From Acanthochromis polyacanthus (taxonomy: Eukaryota; Chordata; Actinopteri; Pomacentridae): a stretch of DNA of 64,000 nt. The notes beneath the pieces are model-generated. The model had not been told where the DNA came from and made no database searches. It saw nothing but the letters and a program-made list of their open reading frames with translations. Location of the stretch: contig NC_067115.1 of assembly GCF_021347895.1 (NCBI RefSeq), positions 11,432,064 through 11,496,063 on the forward strand, written 5' to 3'. Shown piece after piece: positions 1 through 11,572 of this stretch; within the stretch, counting starts at the first letter, position 1, and each line of letters starts with the position of its first letter. Made by a program: the position numbers and the translations under genes.

Positions 1-18
1 GCAACAGAGTGGATCCCC

Positions 19-195
19 CATCCATCTATTATCTATACAAGGCCTAATCCTGTGTAGGGTCAAGGGGGGGCTGGAGTCTATTCCAGCTGACTTAGGGCGA
101 ATGCAAGGGACACCCTGGACAGGTCGCCAGTCTATCAAGGCCACAAAGAGAGACAAGCAGTCAATCACCAAATAACCTCAGTATGTCTTTGAACC
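19..195 (-). mobile_element. 3' part of a V-SINE-type element
   Basis: Starts with CCATCC repeats and contains GCTGGAGTCTATTCCAGCTG and ACACCCTGGACAGGTCGCC, matching the element at 54.95-55.31 kb in this window. It is a truncated, diverged copy in the same orientation, lacking the tRNA-like head. Confidence 0.7.
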
Positions 196-1299
196 GTGCC
201 ACCCCAATAGTGGGTCAATGCCATGGTAATTATACACTAAATAAACTGGCAATAGATTGATAACATCACAGAGGAAATCTTAGTAAATTTAAGTTGTCTT
301 CACAGGAAATATTATAGGTGCAGTACTGGGGAAAAAAAGTGCTATTAGGAACAAATCAATAATAATAATGACCATTGTCCACTGTAAGAATTTGCAGACC
401 ATTTTAGAGCAGCCACAACTTTTCTGCAGGTTCCGACTGCAAGAACAGTGTCTGTAGAGAAGCTCTTTTGGGGCTGGGAAAACAGTCTCTGCTCCAGGGT
501 AGGTACAGCCCTGAAAAACTGTCATGTGGGTCTTGACACTTATTAATTAAACTAAAAGAAGATAAATGGTGATTGGTTAAACTCAGAGAGGACACAAAGC
601 ACCATTTGTTCTGCCCCTCCATGCTTCTTCAATGTGAGATTCCCTAGCTAGGCTAACATAACAAATCCTCCATGAGTCTGTTACTTATGTGCTCATAGAG
701 CTGTTTGGCATTGGTTTGGCACACTCGAAGTTAATGTAGTGGTCGAAGATGTTGGATGCAACACCACAAAGGAAAAAGAATGGCCGAAAGGGCCCACCAC
801 AAGTTGTATTATCTGGGTAACAGCTTAGCTAGGTTCTTCTAATAATAATGGGATCGTGTCACCATGTGATCTCATCAGGGAAATGATAGGGACACTATTG
901 GCAGGAAGAGAAATTGTGAAAATTAGTAACTGAGAAAGCCCCCAGTAGGACCCTGTTTTTTTTTTTTATTTCCTAAGATATTACCCCATTTTTGCGTTGA
1001 ACCAAGTTGTGACCTCTTTTTTCATTCTTTCTTCCCACATTTTTCAGTCTCATAAATAAACATATCCCGAATTGTTTCTGAGTGAGATTTTCATCAGAAC
1101 CCCAAAGGCCATTCATTCATGAAAGGCAACCACCAGATCAGTCACACACTAGTCACATGTGTCCCTGCTCTTTAAAGAGGGCTATCTTGTGATAGACACA
1201 AACAGACCATCTCTGTTTTTAGGGCGTCAAGTGAGGGACCGCTGTGTCTCCCCCATGACCCCAGATTTTATTAGCAGCTGTATATCCAGACTCCAGTGC

Positions 1300-1340
1300 T
1301 CTTCTTCTTCTCTTCTCCTTCTTCTTCTTCTTCTTCTTTT
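1300..1340. repeat. (CTT)n microsatellite
   Basis: Imperfect CTT trinucleotide repeat. Confidence 0.9.
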
Positions 1341-2760
1341 TGTGTCTGTGAACTTGTGCCAGGCCATGTAGATCATACTGGAGTGAAGGGGTGGGATTGG
1401 GATTTTTATATTTTTTTTGAAGAGCTATTGAGGTCAGGGAATGAGGAAAGTAGAGCAAAACCATGGTGATTACATCTTGAAAATACTTGACATTCTTTTG
1501 GGATAGGCAAATGTCTTTTAATGTCATTTCATGAAAATCCATCTGCTACCAACAGCAGTGGAAGCAATGGAAGTGGGCTCTGAAGATTTCAAGTAATAAT
1601 CAAGTTCCTATTCCAGTTAATGACTGTGATCATTAGTACAACATGTTTGTTCTAACTCTAACAACTTGAATCAAAATTCACGCCATGCTGTTTAGACATA
1701 GCTGTGCCCAGACTGAAATATCTCATTAGATTATTTGCTTCATTGTGCATACTGGATAAATGTTCAAGGGGCACAAATACAGGCAGAGACCAGCAACAAT
1801 GTGGTGATCAGAAATCATGGAATGTCCGTGAAATTCTGTGACTTGTAGCAATGAACGCGACACAACCGTTGGCAGCGCAATGTTGAGGCAACACAGAGGA
1901 CACTACTGATCGACATACGACTGCATCACTAGTTCTCAGAAGGTTTACTACAAGGAAACAATGTGCACAGCTTTGGTTCCTGCTACTTCAACCACATCAC
2001 AATAGCAGCACAACTTATCAGTGCAATCTCCAACAAACCTAAATTGTAATCACAGTTCATGAAAGGACAAAAGCTCAAAACATGATGCCCGGATCCGCAT
2101 TACTTTAAACATGAAAAATTAATTGTATGGGCTAGCCAGTTATGGAAACTGATTCTGTGCAGTTTTCTTCACTTCAGACATGTGAACTGTCGCACACACT
2201 CACACTTTTGCATTAGCCCTCCTCACATTGAACTTAGCCCAAGGATGTGCAACTGAAGCTTTTGGGATGTTATTTTACTCTTCATGCTTTTACTTATATG
2301 TCTGCTAAATTGTGCAAGGTGAACTAAGAGAAAATAAACATTGTTTAAAGTTACTAGCTTGCCAGTTTCATTTGAAACATGTGAGGTGGGAAAACCAGAG
2401 TCTGGAATGCCTACTAGCAACCATCTTCCGGCTATAAAGCAATGTCCAACAAGCAAATCATTTTAGATTTGGACAGGGCTTAAGATTTTTGCTGCTCCTC
2501 TGACTATTCCATCAGTTCCACCAAGTATTTGACATCTTAACACCTACTGGAGACTTCAATGTCCCCTATGAAGTCTGCTGAGCTTGATGAACCTCAGAGT
2601 ACAGAGCATGAATGCTAATCACACATTTATGTTTTCTTTTTCCTAAATGTCCCAACATTTAAATTTAGGTGTTTTGCCATGAAATTTGTGCAAAGTTACC
2701 TTTGTGGATCCCTTCATTTTGTGTCTAGCATCATCATTGGATGAGTTTGTCTAGTAATGC

Positions 2761-2761
<1 letters not shown>

Positions 2762-2807
<46 letters not shown>

Positions 2808-2809
2808 TT
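2762..2809. repeat. (ATT)n microsatellite
   Basis: About fourteen uninterrupted ATT units. Confidence 0.95.
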
Positions 2810-3413
2810 AGCAGTCTCAGATGTACATCATCATTTCATGACAACTGCTCATCATGCTAAACTAATATGGTCAACATGGCAAATATTACATAAGATTGCC
2901 AATTAAATGCAACAAAACACACTTGAGAGAACTTCAATGACACTGTTTATTTACCACCACTTAACCTGTGTGAGTTGGTGCATAAATGTGTTAATCAGTG
3001 TGTGCAATACCTTGCTCCTCAGCACGTATTGCCCCTTTATGTCTGTTATGTGTCTGTGTATGCCTCTCTGGTATGACTGTAAAACCTTGGATGTTTCGCT
3101 GGATTGTGATAACCCCCCTTCCTGTACATGTTCAAATATTCTGCTAGCAAAAATACACAACAGGCCAAAACAACTCAACTGGTGTCTTTGCTACACACAA
3201 CAAGGCCCAGCTTCTGTAAACAGTGAAAAGTAACAATCAAATAAGAACATCAACTTAATCCTTGGTTGGTGCGAAGTGGTTTGCTTTTTTTAGGCTGAAG
3301 CAATCCTCCTCGATCGATACAAGTCTTGATTTTGTAGCACTTGGTATTATTCGACTGAATGATAATATGAGGTGTAGAAACTAACCAATGGTTACACAGT
3401 TTTCAGAAAAAAA

Positions 3414-3450
3414 GTATATTGTATATATATATATATAGTTATATATATAG
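3414..3450. repeat. (TA)n microsatellite
   Basis: Imperfect TA dinucleotide repeat. Confidence 0.85.
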
Positions 3451-4494
3451 ATTTATATTCATTTATAAGCTTTTAAAATAGCACAGTAAACACTTTGCAC
3501 ACATGATAAAAACCACTGAATGTGTCTGATTGTTTATGTATAGGCCAGTGGCATCAAGGGAACCACATCCATGTAAAGGGGTCATTTCACTTTCTCTACA
3601 GTCAGCTCAGGAAGGAACTTCAGAACTGTTAGTCACTACTTTAGAAATGAGAACATTCATTTTGTGGTACTTTATTGGTAAAACTGAACATGAGGCTCAT
3701 GAGCTTCTTTTCTTTCTCTCTCTCTGCAGTGCATTTGTCCCAAATCTCCTTCCTGAAGTGGCTAAACAGGAAAGATGACTGAACCCGGCTCTGGACCACA
3801 TGTTCCTGCCTGTAACAGTAAGTTGGAATACTTGAGAGTCTGCACACTTTAACCACACAGAAAGAACAACTGAAACGATAAAGAGAAGTTATATAAAGAC
3901 AGTCAAGTCAAAAAACCGGAGATACAGAATTTATAGTACTGCACATTATCTCTGCTTGTCCTTCTTTCCTTCATTTTTTTTTGTTTTTTGTTATTTTTTG
4001 TTTTAATACCTGTACAACACCTGCTCTGTCTCTCTCTTCGTCTAATTGTCTTCCACTCAGTCTTTCATTTTCACTCTGGCTGTCAGTCTTCTTTTTCCCC
4101 TCCCACACAGTCTCTGTACAGCTGGCTTAGTGGTGACCATAGAAATAGCTAAAGGGTTCCGTGTGACGTTGGTTGAAGTTTGTACAGAAACATTAGTTTT
4201 TGTTTTTTTCTTTATGTAAACAGGCACACACAGATTTCTAGAGGCTAACTCTTCAGTTGAAATAAAACGAACGGAAAAAAAAAACGAAAAAAGAAACACC
4301 TCTGTGAGTTAATCGGTCCCTCTTCGTGTCTCTTGCTTTGTATTCCTCTGCTTGCTTCAGTTCCTTTCTTCTGTCTGCTGATGACATTGTAATCTTCGCA
4401 TGGTCGAGAGTTTCAGCCTTGATCTCAGTCCTGCTGAGTGAAATAAGGCCTTGGATTGCTCCTTAGATATCTAGAGGTTTACAGCTACTCAGTA

Positions 4495-4690
4495 TTTATT
4501 TCCTCTTTCCTCCCTTAGCAGCCACTGCCAAGGCTTCGTTACAGTTCGCCACCCAAGATAATGAAGTTTAACCAAGGTTGCTGTTGTCCAAGTTGCCATT
4601 TGTTTAGTTTTATTTCGCTGTCTCTAGCATCAGTGTTGGTGGTCTAGAACAGAAATTCACGCTGTCTCCGACAGGTCCACGTGGAATGAG
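4495..4690 (-). promoter_or_regulatory. pcdh10: pcdh10 proximal 3' UTR with AATAAA signals
   Basis: Below the stop codon the minus strand has AATAAA at 4614-4609 (about 77 nt after the stop) and again at 4500-4495 (about 190 nt). Further candidates are ATTAAA at 4007-4002 and AATAAA at 3676-3671 and 2951-2946. Which one ends the mRNA cannot be decided from sequence; a long 3' UTR reaching toward 3 kb is possible. Confidence 0.45.
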
Positions 4691-4710
4691 CTAGCAAATC
4701 CTTTTGCGGG
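4691..4710 (-). CDS. pcdh10: pcdh10 coding exon 5, 20-nt terminal coding exon
   Basis: Minus-strand CTTTTCAG is followed by CCCGCAAAAGGATTTGCTAG. With the single T left by exon 4 this reads Ser-Arg-Lys-Arg-Ile-Cys-stop. Mammalian PCDH10 ends in the same RKRIC, so the exon is identified by phase, acceptor and peptide together. The rest of the exon is 3' untranslated sequence below 4691. Confidence 0.9.
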
Positions 4711-7700
4711 CTGAAAAGACAAAGAACACACTCGTTAAGACAAATGACACCCTTTCCCTTGAGGCTTTTTAGTGACACAGTCGGCTCGAAATATCGTCTC
4801 TTGAAGGATACGTGCCACAAAGGACGGTCTGTGAAGTTATTTATACACCCTACAGGCTGGTCCTTGCAGTATAATTGTAAAACTAATTTGGGAATTGGGT
4901 AAAAAACATGTCCATCAGTGAAGATAAATGTTCAAAATTTGGTGGCTACATAATGCATGCATAGAAAATACACAGAGCACTAATTGCTTCATTAATTATC
5001 TATAAATGGCTCATTAAACATTTACAAATCCTTTATCAAGGCTACCCTGGTGATCAGGGCTCTGCCATAGTACATACAATGCTATTTTTAAAAGTAGAAC
5101 ATGATGCTTATTGGTTAATAGAGTCTCAGCCTCTGGGACTATTCTCATATTTTTATGGCCTGATGAACAGCGAAACCTTTTCCGTGGCAAAGTGGGGTCC
5201 ATTTATTTCAACAGAACAGAAAAAAAAATGGAAGAAATCGTACATCCAAAAAAGTAAATTGAAATAAAATAAGTTGTGAGTTCTGGTCTGAGCGAATATG
5301 GAGTGCATTTATCCTAACCCTGCGAGGCAGACGAGATGAGCAGACGTGCAGGCAGCTATATTTGGAGCAAAACAGGCTCTAGCACCTGAAGGCTAAATAG
5401 CAATTATTTTTCACACAGACCTGATGTGCAAGGGGAAGATTGCTTGACTCTGTTAAGTCACAAACAAACCGGAAAAAAAAAACTAAAAGATTGGGGGGAA
5501 AAAAACAGGTTATGGTGCTCATCATTTACCTGAGAGACAGCTCACAGTCAGCATGCAGTATCATGGAGGATGGTGGTTAACATGGTGGTGACTTGACTGG
5601 AAATGACTTCTCTACTGAATGTGTATATCGAATCCATTCTCTACTCTTAGAGCTAATAGAATATTCATGTAATGTGGGAGCTTAGAAGGCAGTTGAAGCT
5701 GGCAAGAAGTGTCCAGCCTTCCTTTTTTTCCCTGCAGAGTCCCATTCAGGTTCCTTTAGAAATACAAACTCCAATTTATTCCAGTGCATATCAACATGTT
5801 TGATTTGCCAAATTAAACTTGCTTCGTACTATGGTGGATTTCTTCCTTCTTGCACAAAACTTGTATGGAAGACTTTTTTCGAACTGAAGAATCCTGACCT
5901 CATTGTTGACAGCCCACCTCACCCACCTTTCTTTATGTCAGGTATTGATTCACAAGCAAGCAAGTATAGATACTCGAGAGTTCCTTTTTAGAACAAAATG
6001 GACTCCAGTCCTTGTGAAGGAGAAGAAGAAGAAGAGGCGTGGGTTGTGCGGTTCACCTTTTGAGCTATTCAGTAGGGAAGTCATCACGCTGAAGCAAAAC
6101 CATTGTTGAGCAAATGGAAAAAGATGTCCTTTACATTAGGAAATGAACTATCTCTTGTTTCCTCTCCAAACATATTTTATTGAGTGTTTAATTGTGAGAA
6201 TGTGAACATGGTTTTTGATAGAGACATGAAGTGTGCTGGTGTGGATGTCCTTTACTTATATGAGCATCAGATAAAAAGGATTTTGAAGGGGGGGGAATTT
6301 AGAGAAAAGGAACAAAAGAAGGAAAGAAAAAGGGGCCACAGCAAATTAACATGAGTCCAATTCAAATTTAGTTTATTTTAGAATAAGTCACATGATTACA
6401 AGCAGCATTTAGGGTCAGGGTGGGGTTAGATTCAATTATTTAAAAATGGGTTTTGGAGAAGGGGAGATAGCAATAGATTACATTTTACATTCGACAAAAG
6501 AAATGATAATTTACAAAATGAAAGAAAAATGCAACAAAACATAAAGCCGTATTTTTGAAACTCCTTAAAAATAGAAGAAATAATAGTTGATAAACAACAT
6601 AAGAAGTCCAGATCAGAATCAAGAAGCAGATTCATTGTCCCCTCCCTTAGTATCTGTACTGGACCAGACCAAAGTCATAGGGTCCCAGGGAGCTTTCATA
6701 CTGATACTCACAGAGAAAGGTGGGTTTGTACGGTAGGGTCCCCCTATCATACTCTTTCCTCTCTAGCGTGCTGGAGCTGTACTGCTGCTGTTGCTGATGG
6801 AGGTGATGGTGAAGGCTGTGGTGTGACTGTGACCTTTGGCCGTCCTTGCCAAAGGTGGAGAATGACCTATCGTTGGACGAGGCGGTTGACGAGGTCATGG
6901 TGAGTTGGTCGGACAGGTTGACGGAGGCGGGTACCTCAGTGTCGGGCAGTGTGGCGTCCATGCCAGGGACGTGCAGATTGCTGCGGTAGTCCGGTCCCTG
7001 GCGCCCATCTGACGGCACGAAAGACGGCATCCAGCAGCGGTCAGAGTGACCCAGGGCCTTACACTCTTCTGTGCAGTTGGAGAACAGGTCAGCTCCTGCA
7101 GAGAGGAGGAGGACGGGAAGTAGAAGCGAGGTAGGGAAGAAATGAAATGTGGGTGGAAGATCATAGATGCAAGGGATAGTGGGGGAAAACAAAGGGAGAC
7201 GGATCATGAAAAAAGAGGCGGCACGGAAATTTGGAGTGGAAAGGCGAGAAGGAGGGAGAGATGAGAAAAAGAGACCAGAAGAGAGAACACAAGTTAACAA
7301 TCATTTGCCAATGTCGCGAGCAGAAAAAGTGCAGCAAAAGCTATTCATCAAAGAGACAAGGCCAACATTGATGAAGCGAATTGTTTGTTTTCCTCCTCAC
7401 CCCATTCATTCCGAATGAAATGTGCAATCAAAATGATGTGGTGTTGCGAAAACATCTCACCCCTTCTCTCCCCCTCCTCCTCCTTTTCACATCAACATCC
7501 TCAGACTCACAATTGATTTTGAAATGCCAAGAGACAAAATGCGAATCCATATTCTATCATCCTTACACAACAACGACAAAAAAAAAAAAAAACACCCACA
7601 ATTATCCTAAGAAATGTGCCACACAAAAAAACAAAAACAAGAAAATCTTCACTGGCTGCTTAATCATACTCTAATGTCAATCATCCCTTTACAAACCGAC

Positions 7701-10700
7701 AAAGTGTGTAATTGACACACAGCCACTGCCAAAAACAAAACATCCACATAAAAAAAGATCAAATTAACATCTGAAATGATATAATAGAATAACAAACACA
7801 CTCACGTACGCACACGACAACCATGAAAGAGGTACCGGTTATGTTAATTACACTCTCTTAGAGAGTATAAAGAGAGGGAGGAAAGAAGAGTACGAGAGAG
7901 ATTATAAAAGAACAGAAGACATGAACAGAGTCATCATAATAATGAGAGCCTGCAGCCATTTTCCTGCTCATGTGCAGATTGGATTTGTAGTTTTACTGGT
8001 TTTTCCCGCAAAGCCGGGAACGGTTGTGGGAAAGCTTTGGAACAGTGCGATCAAAGCGGGAGATGATCAGTTTAGGGCGAGAGGAGGAAAGAGATGCGTT
8101 TCATCAGGAAAGAAAAGGAGTCAAGAAGAGAGAGAGAGAAACAAAGAAAGCGGGCAATCTGTAATCTGTAATTCCCTGAGGCTGAGAGGGCTTCAGATCA
8201 AAGGGTCTACTTACACAAATCTATTCGACTGATACATTCGACTGATAATGCCACTTTTCCGCTAATGCTAAAAGCAGGCACGCGCATACACAAACAATGT
8301 AATGCAGGCTTACATATCGATAGATATTAGGCCAGAGAGAAAAAAAGAAAAGAAAAAAATGCTGATTTATTATCCACCAAGGCACTGGGATCCTCTTTGA
8401 GGGCGATCACTTTTGAAAATATAGCAGATCAATACAATCATGCCAATAATAAAAAAAAAACAACATTTTAACCTAATAGCATCTACTGTAGATCATAAAG
8501 ATCCTTAGGGAAAGACGCATTTTAACTGCCTTCTCCACATTCTCCCCCCTCTTCATATTAAACCTCAGAATATTATCCTGTCATGGATTACAGATGATCT
8601 AAACTGAACACGAAAGAAGCAAGTACAGAAGGAAAAGTGACGCTGGTTATAAAAGGATGCTGTACGATGTCACATTTTTCAGTTTTGTTTTGTTTCTTCT
8701 GTCAGACGAGATGCTACTGCTCTACTGGTCTGTGTATTTCAGACAGGTTCCCACAATGTGATGCCAATTTAACAAACTTCAGGCTTAAACAGTGCAACGT
8801 TTCTGCGGTTACCCTGCACACAACGCAATGAGCTTATCAAGCAACAGCGAGCGGTTCAGCCAGTGCTTTGCAAACTTCTGTTGCCCTCGGTTTTGCCTCT
8901 CAGACGCCACCTGCGGACGTCACTCTTTTAAACAAAAGATCTCTTCTGCACATTTGTCAGATTTAAAGAAATCACTTCCGGATAATACTCTGCTTAAAAG
9001 ACGCTTGAGTAGAGCATCAGTGCGAAGTAATACAGATAAGTGCAGATCTCCTCGTAGTGAAGATGGAAATACAGTATCATCTATAATCTCTATCCAGGAA
9101 AGTAAACAGGAATTATGTAGGGTTAGTGCATTAACAATAAATCTGGGATTTAGACGGGATTTGAGCTTTTTTTTCTGCTTTTATGTTTTTCTGCTGCTGC
9201 AGTGGAAAGCAGGATAGCCAGTGTTATCATCGTCTTAAATGGAGACGCAACTAAAGACACCAAACATTTACCCTTGAAAGCACTGAATGCTTCAAGGTGA
9301 GGATGATGCATTTAACTTGACAAATAAAAGATCACATGCTTCAAAGAAAGTAATCAAAGCATAACTGAATACCAGGAGTAGTAAATACGAGATCAAAACA
9401 TGTTTGGAGCTGAATTTATTGCAACATGGCGATTTGTTCGAACAGTAAATGATCTCCAGTTGCACACGTGAATACCACGCTTTGTTTATGTCATCACTTT
9501 GTCTTAGAACTATCACTGTGACCGATCTCTATTATTATTTTCTTGTTTGTGTGCATCGTACAGATTTATTCTCACTACTAATTCGAGCCTCATGGGGAGC
9601 GAGAAAGGCAGCAAGACTGTGCAGTGACCGGACAGCCACGAGGCTCACAGACAAGAGACAGTGAGGGCCAAACAGACGGAGGGAGGGAGTTGCAGATTTC
9701 ACAGACAGAGACAGCAGGCGGGAGAAGCGGCGAGGCTGCAGGAACCATAAGGAAGGAGAGGGGGAGACCTGGGCAATCACAGATGGAAAGAGGAATGGCC
9801 AGAAAAGACGAGGGGTGGGAGACCTGAGGTTCGCAGATGGAGACGGGAGAGGGGTTAGACAGAGGTGGTGGGCAGAGCAGCGGAGGACTTTTAATTTTCA
9901 AGAAAAAGTTGAAATTGTCTAATTAAGCCAGAGCTTTAATGTACTTTAACCTTATCAAAGTGAGATGTTTCCAACATTCTCACAGCTGCCAGTGTTTCTA
10001 AAAACCCTCTTCTAATTGTCATGCAGGGCTGCTGCCTATCCCAGTTTAATAATGAATAAGAAAAAAACGGAAACTGTACGAAACATGTAGATGTTAAACT
10101 ATCCTTAAACTTTCATGCAGTTAATCATATCAGATGAGGATTAACAGCTCAGCATGATTAAAAAATAAATAAATTAACCTTTATTTAACCAGGCAAGACA
10201 TTAAGAGCAATGTGTTTACAATGATAGCTTTGCAAGTGCCACAAAACAAAAATTCGTATTCTGTGAAACTATATCATGCTTTTGGACTATTTGGTGTTAT
10301 TTACTTGTAGAAAAACAGCAATTGTGGGGAAATAGCTGTGCATAAGAGCTGACAGCGGCAATATTTAGTTTTTTCCTTAACATACTGTGTTTGCTTCAGC
10401 AAATTTTAAAGACATCAATGTCTATTTGGTTTGTTTAGCCCTGTCTGGTCTGTCTGCCCCACAGAATAAGCACCAGTCAGTGCTTTTGCTGCCAAAGGGT
10501 TCGCTTGTGTTTATCACCACATAGCCCAGGAGGAATATGGCCTCAGTGGCAGCAGGAACCGTGATCTCGCGGTGAACAAATTGAACAATGTCTAAAATTT
10601 TAACAGGATAAGTGCAGGAAAGCAGCTCCGGCATAATTACTTTAACAGCTGTTTCACTTTTTGAGTGGCATTCACTTGAAGTTATCCTCTGATTCACCCC

Positions 10701-11540
10701 GAGAACTAATGTATATTTATGGTGTCTTCAAAAGGTTGGGTGCATATAAATCATAGTATTTCTGTTAATTCCCACCTTGTAGTTAGCCTTTAGCCTTTAA
10801 ATGGACTTTTCACAAATTAATTTCCTGCTCTGACACATGAGGGTGTTGACCTCGGGCCCTGCAATCATCTCTAGCCGTTGTGCGGATAAAGCAGTTGTTA
10901 GCCGCAACGTTCCCTAAATGTACAAACAAATCAGCAGAAAGACTGAAGCACAGGTGCAAAAAAGCACCACATGTAACTCTCAGCAGAAAGCACAAGGATG
11001 CACACAACCACACCTGCATGCAGATAAAAACTTAATGCAGAAGGATTAGGAGAAAGCTCTGTCTGTTCCATATTTCTCATATCTGAGTATATTATTAAGC
11101 AGGCACATTGTGCTCAGGAGATTATGTGTAAATATAGTCTGCAGCAGTCACTGTTTACCGCATATCAGGCTCGGAAATAGTCATGTCACAAGCTTCCAAA
11201 CTACTCGCTGATTTTTGCCTGCCGGCTCTCTCGCTATAAACAGGCAAGATCAACACATATGTTTGTGCACACACACACACACACACACACACGCTCAAAA
11301 ATACGCTCTTAATGTGGAGATATGTAAATATACATGAGTAAACAGACAGACAGGACATGCGCGTGTGACACCAAGTGGCTGTTGATCCCCGTGAAGCACC
11401 TTCGCTTCCTCGGGCAGGAAGCAAAACAACAACCAAAACAGTGACTGGCAATGACAAGCCCTGCCAGCAGCCCTATCTCTCATCCTGACCTCATCAGGCA
11501 GCAGGAACACACAACATCCACGCATTCTGTTTCTCTCTCC

Positions 11541-11572
<32 letters not shown>

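Larger units (their letters stand above)
196..4494. other. 3' flank of pcdh10, no gene seen
   Basis: AT-rich sequence with microsatellites at 1300, 2762 and 3414. Parts of it nearest 4.5 kb may be extended 3' UTR. I recognised no coding exon or RNA gene. Confidence 0.6.

Noticed and set aside
7096..7300. Extension of the exon 4 frame upstream to a Met at 7300
   Set aside because: The sequence before 7096 is a pyrimidine tract and acceptor; homology to Pcdh10 begins exactly at the splice site, so this part is intron.
8792..9217. 141-codon plus-strand open frame in intron 3
   Set aside because: Ser/Cys-rich composition without motif; ends in low-complexity Phe/Leu.
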